A DNA stretch of 38,552 bases, taken from Frankiaceae bacterium (GTDB lineage: Bacteria; Actinomycetota; Actinomycetes; JAFAQI01). Numbering within the stretch: position 1 is the stretch's first letter; the number at the start of each line of letters is the position of its first letter. The stretch lies in assembly GCA_030840585.1 (NCBI GenBank), contig JAVEEG010000039.1, positions 1-38,552 on the forward strand, given 5' to 3'. The notes under the pieces were generated by a model. The model did not search any database. It was not told the DNA's origin and saw only the letters and a program-made list of their open reading frames with translations. Position numbers and translations under genes: made by a program. Positions 33,793 through 38,552 of this stretch are shown in pieces.

Positions 33793-34397
33793 TGGCGACG
33801 ATCTGCGTCTTCTGCGCGTCGAGTGAGCACATCGATCAGTCGTACGTCCACCTCGCCTACGCCGTCGGCACCGAGCTCGCCCGCCGCGGGCACGACCTCG
33901 TCAGCGGTGGCGGCAGTGTGTCCTGCATGGGTGCGGTAGCGCGCGCGGCCCGGGCCGGCGGTGCACGGACGGTCGGTGTGATCCCCGAAGCGTTGACCCG
34001 CACCGAGATCGTCGATCACGACGCGGACGAACTCGTCGTCACCGAGGACATGCGCGTGCGCAAGGGCGAGATGGATCGCCGTGCGGACGCATTCCTCACC
34101 TTGCCGGGCGGCGTCGGCACGGTCGAAGAGTTGATGGAGATCTGGGTATCGCGGGTCTTGCAGATGCATGACAAGCCGGTCGTCGTACTGGATCCCGACG
34201 GCGTCTTCGCACCGCTGCGCGAACAAGTGGATCTGTTGGTACGACGGGGTTTCGCCCGGCCGTCGGTCCGCGACGCCGTCGTGTGGGTGACGACGGTCGG
34301 CGATGCGTTCGACGCGCTGGAGCGCGCGCGGCCGGTGCTGCCGCCGAGTCGCGAGGAAGTGCTCGAAGCCGAGCCCGCCGTTGACATCGACGACTGA
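33792..34397 (+). CDS. Second LOG-family (TIGR00730) protein, short form
   Basis: 201 residues. CVFCASSEHIDQSYVHLAYA is the typical start (family CVFxGSS). HDLVSGGGSVSCMGAVARAA is the GGG loop, with VS replacing the usual xxG-L residues. KGEMDRRADAFLTLPGGVGT continues into VEELMEIWVSRVLQ, giving the PGGxGTxxE motif and the conserved R/K before it. Length and motifs fit phosphoribohydrolases that release the base from nucleoside 5'-monophosphates. The start overlaps the upstream LOG gene's stop. Two different LOG forms in tandem suggest two substrates or a heteromeric arrangement. Confidence 0.9.
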   Translation: MATICVFCASSEHIDQSYVHLAYAVGTELARRGHDLVSGGGSVSCMGAVARAARAGGARTVGVIPEALTRTEIVDHDADELVVTEDMRVRKGEMDRRADAFLTLPGGVGTVEELMEIWVSRVLQMHDKPVVVLDPDGVFAPLREQVDLLVRRGFARPSVRDAVVWVTTVGDAFDALERARPVLPPSREEVLEAEPAVDIDD

Positions 34398-34398
34398 T

Positions 34399-35280
34399 CT
34401 ACGCGAGACCGCGGCGCGCGACTGCGGGCGGTCGGGTGCCGCGGATGCTCGCCACCATGTCGAGCGCCTGCCGGGTCTCCGCGACGTTGTGCGCGCGGAA
34501 CACTCGCGCGCCGAGCCACGCGCTGACCGCAGTGGTAGCGAGGGTGCCGACCAGGCGTTCGGGCACCGGCCGGTCGAGCGTCTCGCCGACGAAGTCCTTG
34601 TTGGACAACGACACCAGCACCGGCCAGCCGGTCGCGACCAAGTCGCCCAGCCGGCGGGTCACCTCGAGTGAGTGGTAGGTGTTCTTGCCGAAGTCGTGGC
34701 CCGGATCGATCAGCACCGCGTGCCGGTCGACGCCGAGCGACACCGCGCGTTCGGCGAGCGATGTCGTCGTCGCGATGACATCGGCGACGACGTCGTCGTA
34801 GCCGATCCGGTGCGGGCGGCTGCGCGGCGTCGCGCCGCCGGCATGCGTGCACACGATGGCCGCGTCGTGTGCAGCGGTGACCGCGGCGAGTTCCGGGTCG
34901 GCGCCGCCCCATGCGTCGTTGACCACGTCGGCGCCAGCGGTGAGGCAGGCATCGGCAACAGCTGCGCGCCAGGTGTCGACGCTGATGACCAGCGACGGAT
35001 GCCGTTCCCGTACCGCGGCGACGAACGGTGCGACCCGGCGCACCTCCTCCGCGGCATCGACCTCGTCCCCCGGACCGGCCTTGACCCCGCCGATGTCGAC
35101 GATATCGGCGCCCGCCTCGACGGCCCGGTCGACGGCCGCCAGCGCGGGCTCGTCGTCGTACGTCGCGCCACGGTCGTAGAAGGAGTCGGGCGTGCGGTTG
35201 AGAATCGCCATGACGAGCAGCTCGTCGGGGCCGCAGGTACGTCGTCCGAGGCGCAAGGTCACCGTGACACGATGCCTCAC
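34399..35280 (-). CDS. folP: Dihydropteroate synthase-family protein (FolP2-like)
   Basis: About 293 residues with a TIM barrel of the DHPS family. MAILNRTPDSFYDRGATYDD is the N-terminal signature (family MGIxNxTPDSF). ADIVDIGGVKAGPGDEVDAAEE, VISVDTWRAAVADACLTAGA, VVNDAWGG, VLIDPGHDFGKNTYHS and SLSNKDFVGETLD follow. DHPS joins p-aminobenzoate and pterin pyrophosphate for folate. Its location matches mycobacterial folP2, whose M. leprae product has been reported to lack DHPS activity, and the VGGV-GP variant loop leaves activity open. The GTG at 35280 (or 35262) starts it; it points away from the DivIVA gene and its stop lies one base from the LOG gene's stop. Confidence 0.85.
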   Translation of the reverse strand: MRHRVTVTLRLGRRTCGPDELLVMAILNRTPDSFYDRGATYDDEPALAAVDRAVEAGADIVDIGGVKAGPGDEVDAAEEVRRVAPFVAAVRERHPSLVISVDTWRAAVADACLTAGADVVNDAWGGADPELAAVTAAHDAAIVCTHAGGATPRSRPHRIGYDDVVADVIATTTSLAERAVSLGVDRHAVLIDPGHDFGKNTYHSLEVTRRLGDLVATGWPVLVSLSNKDFVGETLDRPVPERLVGTLATTAVSAWLGARVFRAHNVAETRQALDMVASIRGTRPPAVARRGLA

Positions 35281-35309
35281 AGCGTCTTGTGCTCGTGGGG
35301 AGGTGGGCG

Positions 35310-35582
35310 GTGTTCGTCGTCGAGGTCGTGCTCGGCGTGCTCGCCGTCCTCGCGGTCGCGCTGCTGCTCGCTGCGGTCGACACCGGCCTGCCGCCGGCGC
35401 ACCCGGACACCAACGATCCCGTGCTGCCGTCCGACCGGTTGCTGACCAGCTCCGACGTCGCGACGCTGCAGTTCCGTACGGCGATCCGCGGCTACCGGAT
35501 GGAGGATGTCGACGCGGCGATGGCCGCGATGCACGCGGCACTGTGGGCCGCCGAACAGAAGGCCGACGAGGTCACCAAGTGA
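35310..35582 (+). CDS. Small DivIVA-domain membrane protein (Rv1209-like position)
   Basis: 90 residues. An N-terminal helix (VVEVVLGVLAVLAVALLLAA) is followed by LPSDRLLTSSDVATLQFRTA and IRGYRMEDVDAAMAAM, the short DivIVA-like motif that in larger proteins binds curved membranes or leads a coiled coil. GGGGAGG at 35297-35303, six bases before GTG 35310, selects this start over the GTG at 35289. The stop overlaps tag (GTGA). The same small gene sits between gpgS and tagA in mycobacteria. A role in polar or septal envelope growth is possible but not shown. Confidence 0.8.
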   Translation: MFVVEVVLGVLAVLAVALLLAAVDTGLPPAHPDTNDPVLPSDRLLTSSDVATLQFRTAIRGYRMEDVDAAMAAMHAALWAAEQKADEVTK

Positions 35583-36142
35583 CCGCAGTCGCCGGTCCCG
35601 ACGGCCGGTTGCGCTGCCCGTGGGCGCTGTCCGCGCCCGAGTACGTCGACTACCACGACACCGAATGGGGCCGGCCGCTCGCCAGCGACCAGGCGATGTT
35701 CGAACGGCTCACGTTGGAGGCGTTCCAGTCCGGGCTGTCGTGGCTGGTGATCCTGCGCAAGCGCGCCGGCTTCCGTAGCGCGTTCGACGGCTTCGACCTC
35801 GGCCGGGTGGCGGCGTACGGCGCGAGCGATGTCGACCGGCTGCTCGCTGACGCCGGCATCGTGCGCAACCGGGCGAAGATCGAGGCGTCGATCGGCAACG
35901 CGCAGGCCGCGCTGAAGCTGGACGGGGGGCTGCTCAAGCACGTCAGTGGTTTCGCGCCGCGCGGCAAGCGCAAGCCACCGCGCGCGTTGAGCGACGTACC
36001 CGCTACATCACCGGAGTCCGAGGCGCTGGCGAAGGATCTGCGCAAGCGCGGCTTCCGCTTCGTCGGCCCGACGACGCTCTACGCGCTGTTCCAAGCGACC
36101 GGTCTCGTCAACGACCACCTAGCCGACTGCTCGTCCCGCTAA
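35579..36142 (+). CDS. tag: DNA-3-methyladenine glycosylase I (Tag)
   Basis: 187 residues. Tag removes 3-methyladenine from alkylated DNA. LRCPWALSAPEYVDYHDTEW carries the zinc-site Cys and His and the conserved WG-P follows (GRPLASD). FERLTLEAFQSGLSWLVILR is the helix with the base-recognition Glu and Trp, and KDLRKRGFRFVGPTTLYALF with the final zinc region (VNDHLADCSSR) ends the protein. The second zinc His and Cys appear as H and C in NDHLADC. The GTG start overlaps the DivIVA gene. The order DivIVA-tag matches M. tuberculosis Rv1209-tagA. Confidence 0.93.
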   Translation: MTAVAGPDGRLRCPWALSAPEYVDYHDTEWGRPLASDQAMFERLTLEAFQSGLSWLVILRKRAGFRSAFDGFDLGRVAAYGASDVDRLLADAGIVRNRAKIEASIGNAQAALKLDGGLLKHVSGFAPRGKRKPPRALSDVPATSPESEALAKDLRKRGFRFVGPTTLYALFQATGLVNDHLADCSSR

Positions 36143-36145
36143 CCG

Positions 36146-36208
36146 CGTCGACTGTGACGTTCGAGGCGTTAACCGGCCGCCATAACGCCTCAAACGTTGC
36201 AGTGGACG
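36146..36208. repeat. Intergenic inverted repeat, copy 3 (probable bidirectional terminator)
   Basis: Arms 36146-36171 and 36183-36208 match at 22 of 26 positions (two of the mismatches are G-T wobbles) around an 11-base loop. The 5' arm starts CGTCGACTGTGACGTT, one base different from copies 1 and 2, while the inner stem (GAGGCGTTA and its complement) is unrelated. It lies four bases after tag and seven bases before the convergent hydratase stop, so it could serve both genes. Confidence 0.75.
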
Positions 36209-36214
36209 AGGGGG

Positions 36215-36997
36215 TCAGTGGCCGGTGAAGGTCACCGGTTCCTTGGCCAGGAATGCGCGGGTCGCGTTCTGGTGGTCGGCGGTCGCGCCGCAGGCCGCCT
36301 GCGCCGCCGCCTCGGCCTCCAGCGCCGCATCCAGATCGCTCACCGCCGCCGCCGCGACCGTGCGCTTGATCGCCGCATAAGCCTGAGTGGGGCCGGCCGC
36401 CAGCCGGGCCGCCAACTCGGCCGCCGCGGCGGCCAGGTCAGCGGCCGGGATCACCGCGTTGACCAGCCCCATCTCCAACGCCTGCGGCGCCGCGACCGGC
36501 TCGGCCAGCATCAGCATCGCGGTCGCCCGCCCCGCCCCGATCAGCCGCTGCAGCGTCCACGACGCACCCGTGTCCGGGCCGAGCCCGACCCGCGCGAACG
36601 CCATCAGGAACGACGCGTTGTCCGCGGCCAGCCGCAGGTCACAGGCGAACGCGAGTGACGCACCGGCCCCGGCCGCGGTCCCGTTGACCGCCGCAATCAC
36701 CGGCTTCGCCAGGCCGATCAGCGCCCGCGCGATCGGGTTGTAGTGCTCGCGCACCGTGTCCAGATCGGTCCGGCCCGAGGCCAGCGCGTCGGCGTGCTCG
36801 CGCAGGTCCTGGCCGACGCAGAACGCCCGCCCCTCGCCGGTCAGCACCACCGCCCGGACGTCGTCCTCCGCCGCCCGGCCCAGCGCGTCGAGCAGCGCCA
36901 GCTTCATCTCCACCGTCAACGCGTTCAGCGCGTCCGGCCGGGCCATCGTGATGGTGGCGACGCCACCGTTGACGTCGTAACGGATGGTGTCGCTCAT
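36215..36997 (-). CDS. Enoyl-CoA hydratase/isomerase, PaaG-like
   Basis: 260 residues of the crotonase fold. ATITMARPDALNALTVEMKLAL is the N-terminal signature. AVVLTGEGRAFCVGQDLRE forms the first oxyanion half. KPVIAAVNGTAAGAGASLAF contains the second oxyanion glycine region, and FSxG is replaced here by FARVGLGPDTGASWTLQRL, in which the Asp is typical of isomerase-type PaaG and PaaB. GGAGGG precedes ATG 36997, which overlaps the PaaX stop as ATGA. PaaX context favours a role in phenylacetyl-CoA or related aromatic CoA degradation, but no other paa gene is in the window. Confidence 0.88.
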   Translation of the reverse strand: MSDTIRYDVNGGVATITMARPDALNALTVEMKLALLDALGRAAEDDVRAVVLTGEGRAFCVGQDLREHADALASGRTDLDTVREHYNPIARALIGLAKPVIAAVNGTAAGAGASLAFACDLRLAADNASFLMAFARVGLGPDTGASWTLQRLIGAGRATAMLMLAEPVAAPQALEMGLVNAVIPAADLAAAAAELAARLAAGPTQAYAAIKRTVAAAAVSDLDAALEAEAAAQAACGATADHQNATRAFLAKEPVTFTGH

Positions 36998-37785
36998 GGG
37001 TCCCTCCGGGTTAGACAGGCGTCGACGAACCTCGTCGCGCCGGGGGCGAGCCGGGCAGTCTGCTCGTCGAAGTACGCCGCCGCCGCGTCGCCCGGCCAGT
37101 CGTCGGGCAGCAGGCAACGCGGCAGGCCGGGGTCGGTGAACAGGAACTTGCGCCACTCGTGCAGCAGCCGGCTGCGGACCGCGAACGCCCCGTCGTCACT
37201 GCTGTCGTCGGCCTCGGCGGCGACGATCTCGCGCGCGTCGGTGAGCCAGCTCCGGTACGCCGAAGCCAGCTCGGCCGGCCGCCACAACCGCTCGATCAGC
37301 GCCGCGTCGTCGCCGTCGTACTCGGCCCGGAAGTGCGTGACCGACAGCCCCTCGGACGACGCGATGCTGACGAGCTCGGGGGAGTGCCGCGGGGCGATCC
37401 AGTTGTCCGGCTGCACCTGCCGGTAGCCGAGGTACTCGAGCCCGCGCTGCACCCGCTCCCGCCGAACCCGGTCGGGCGAGTGCGTGATCAGCGCGAGCGA
37501 CCACCGGCCGTCCCAGTCCGGCAGCGGCTGGTGCCGGTAGATCCGTACGGCGGCCTCGTCGAGGCGGCCGCGGGCTCGCTCGGTCAGCGCGTACCCCGGC
37601 CCGAGGTCGGTGCTCTGCGGAGTCAGCCACCCCTGCCGCACCATCCGCGACACCGCGGTGCGCACCGCCGGGGCGGCGATGTCGAGCCGGCCGAGCAGCC
37701 GAACGAGCGCGGCGACCGGCACGGCGCCACCGCGGCTGCGCAGGTGGTCGCCGTACAGGTCGAACAACGCGGAGCGGGCCTGCAC
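36994..37785 (-). CDS. paaX: PaaX-family transcriptional regulator
   Basis: 263 residues. A winged-helix N-terminal domain has SALFDLYGDHLRSRGGAVPV and AAPAVRTAVSRMVRQGWLTP (helix-turn-helix). The central PaaX domain (DGRWSLALITHSPDRVRRERV) and C-terminal domain (RLLHEWRKFLFTDPGLP and LLPDDWPGDAAAAYF) follow in the family order. PaaX represses phenylacetate degradation genes and is released by phenylacetyl-CoA. It probably controls the hydratase it is fused to by an ATGA overlap. The GTG at 37785 matches the usual VQARSALF start; upstream frame is open but unlike the family. The 85-base gap to 37871 is the likely control region for both divergent genes. Confidence 0.9.
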   Translation of the reverse strand: MQARSALFDLYGDHLRSRGGAVPVAALVRLLGRLDIAAPAVRTAVSRMVRQGWLTPQSTDLGPGYALTERARGRLDEAAVRIYRHQPLPDWDGRWSLALITHSPDRVRRERVQRGLEYLGYRQVQPDNWIAPRHSPELVSIASSEGLSVTHFRAEYDGDDAALIERLWRPAELASAYRSWLTDAREIVAAEADDSSDDGAFAVRSRLLHEWRKFLFTDPGLPRCLLPDDWPGDAAAAYFDEQTARLAPGATRFVDACLTRRDP

Positions 37786-37870
37786 GCCAGGCAGGCTATC
37801 GAGCGCGCGGCTGCTGTGAGGTTGGGTGAAGCCCGGACAATTACCCCGCGGTGTGGTTTGTTCGATAGTT

Positions 37871-38552
37871 ATGCGCCTGGTAGCCGGGATCGGCGTCGCC
37901 GTGGCCGTGGCCGCGTGCCTTGTGGCGGGCGAAGGTACGGCGCTCGCGACCCCGACAACTGGGGTCAACGTCGACTTCGCCGACTTCAGCGACGTCAGCT
38001 CGTTGTCGATGGTCGGCGCCACGTCGGTCGGTGCCGGCAGCGCGCTGCAACTCACCAACAACACCGACGGCAACCAGGCCGGCGCGTTCTGGCTGACCAC
38101 GCCGATCGACACCACCCGCGACTTCGCCAGCCACTTCCGCTACCAGACAGTCGCCGGCACCGGCTCGCCCGGCAACGGCTTCACCTTCACCATCGACAAC
38201 GCCGGTACATCGGCCCTCGGATCGTGCGGCGCCGGCCTCGGTTACGCCGCCTCCGCGTGCAACGCGAACGGCGCGATCACTCCCTCTGAGGCGTACGGCT
38301 TCGACGCCGCCGACGGCAACGCGATCCTCGACGGCACGAACGGCACGTTGACCGACAGCGGCGCGACGTACGTCGATCCGCACGACGGCACGTTCGAGCA
38401 GGCCTGGATCGACTACGACGCGGTTACGCACGAGCTGTCGCTCTACACCGCCGACATGAACACGCCGAAGCCGTCGACGCCGACCGCGCAGCGCACCATC
38501 GCGAACCTGTCGGCGTGGACCGGATCGACCTACCTCGGTTTCACCGGCGGCA
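37871..38552 (+). CDS. Secreted L-type-lectin-like protein, 5' part only
   Basis: The first 227 codons run off the right edge. A signal peptide (MRLVAGIGVAVAVAACLVAG, about 1-28, cleavage near ALATP) is followed by a mature all-beta domain of the L-type (legume/VIP36-like) lectin fold. NQAGAFWLTTPIDTTRDFAS, the GNGFTFTIDNAG strand and FEQAWIDYDAVTHELSLYTA correspond to the conserved sandwich, the last resembling the legume-lectin WIDYD strand. Bacterial versions are usually the first domain of large, sometimes repeat-rich surface proteins that bind sugars. No Shine-Dalgarno is visible before ATG 37871, so the start could be leaderless or different. Confidence 0.75.
   Translation, partial: MRLVAGIGVAVAVAACLVAGEGTALATPTTGVNVDFADFSDVSSLSMVGATSVGAGSALQLTNNTDGNQAGAFWLTTPIDTTRDFASHFRYQTVAGTGSPGNGFTFTIDNAGTSALGSCGAGLGYAASACNANGAITPSEAYGFDAADGNAILDGTNGTLTDSGATYVDPHDGTFEQAWIDYDAVTHELSLYTADMNTPKPSTPTAQRTIANLSAWTGSTYLGFTGG

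Noticed and set aside
37786-38289. Plus-strand frame running across PaaX and into the lectin-like gene
   Set aside because: It is antisense to PaaX and out of frame with the lectin-like gene, with no family content.

Overview
The window is high-G+C DNA of a free-living actinobacterium (Actinomycetia). The mycothiol-pathway deacetylase MshB, many GTG and TTG starts, strongly G/C-biased third codon positions and a dapD-dapE-LOG-folP-DivIVA-tag neighbourhood like that of Mycobacterium tuberculosis all point that way. A chemosensory cluster suggests one of the motile or formerly motile lineages (Frankia, Sporichthya, Cryptosporangium or Kineosporia-like), but the genus cannot be fixed from sequence alone. 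Genes are densely packed. No tRNA, rRNA, CRISPR array, insertion sequence or integrase was seen, and no stretch over 300 bases lacks a gene. The two longest gaps, 12285-12490 and 18625-18834, are described below.

Region 1 (1-11000) is mainly an envelope-glycan block. After the 5' part of ychF, a TauE/SafE permease and a pterin-dehydratase-like protein with a disordered tail come a large polytopic membrane protein, a UDP-galactopyranose-mutase-like FAD enzyme, a GT39-type glycosyltransferase, a PAP2-family enzyme, a GT87-like glycosyltransferase and two tandem acyltransferase-3 proteins. Together they look able to build, polymerise or decorate a lipid-linked or extracellular glycan.

Region 2 (11000-16500) holds a NUDIX hydrolase coupled to mshB, an aberrant FtsH-like AAA+ metalloprotease, and a chain of small membrane or unknown proteins (membrane-anchored unknown, DUF421, DinB-like, DUF6113-like).

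Region 3 (16500-23750) is a compact chemosensory array: CheW, two paralogous receptors with six-helix membrane sensors, a CheA-REC hybrid kinase and a REC-GAF protein. No CheR, CheB, stand-alone CheY or flagellar gene lies in the window, so it may serve something other than classical chemotaxis.

Region 4 (23750-30900) contains a flavin reductase, a small sortase-anchored protein, paired DUF4190 proteins, a divergent cysteinyl-tRNA synthetase, RarD, a GNAT enzyme, a 7Fe ferredoxin, DapC, a DUF3467 protein and a second GNAT.

Region 5 (30900-38552) continues the succinylase branch of lysine/diaminopimelate synthesis with divergent dapD and dapE. It then has two LOG-family proteins, a FolP-type protein, a DivIVA-domain protein, the DNA glycosylase Tag, a PaaX-enoyl-CoA hydratase pair and the 5' part of a secreted L-type-lectin-like protein.

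The most unusual non-coding signal is a family of three intergenic inverted repeats (14473-14535, 18650-18704, 36146-36208). They share the 5'-arm core CGTCGASTGTGACGTT, while their inner stems differ in sequence but stay self-complementary. Each sits just after a plus-strand stop codon.
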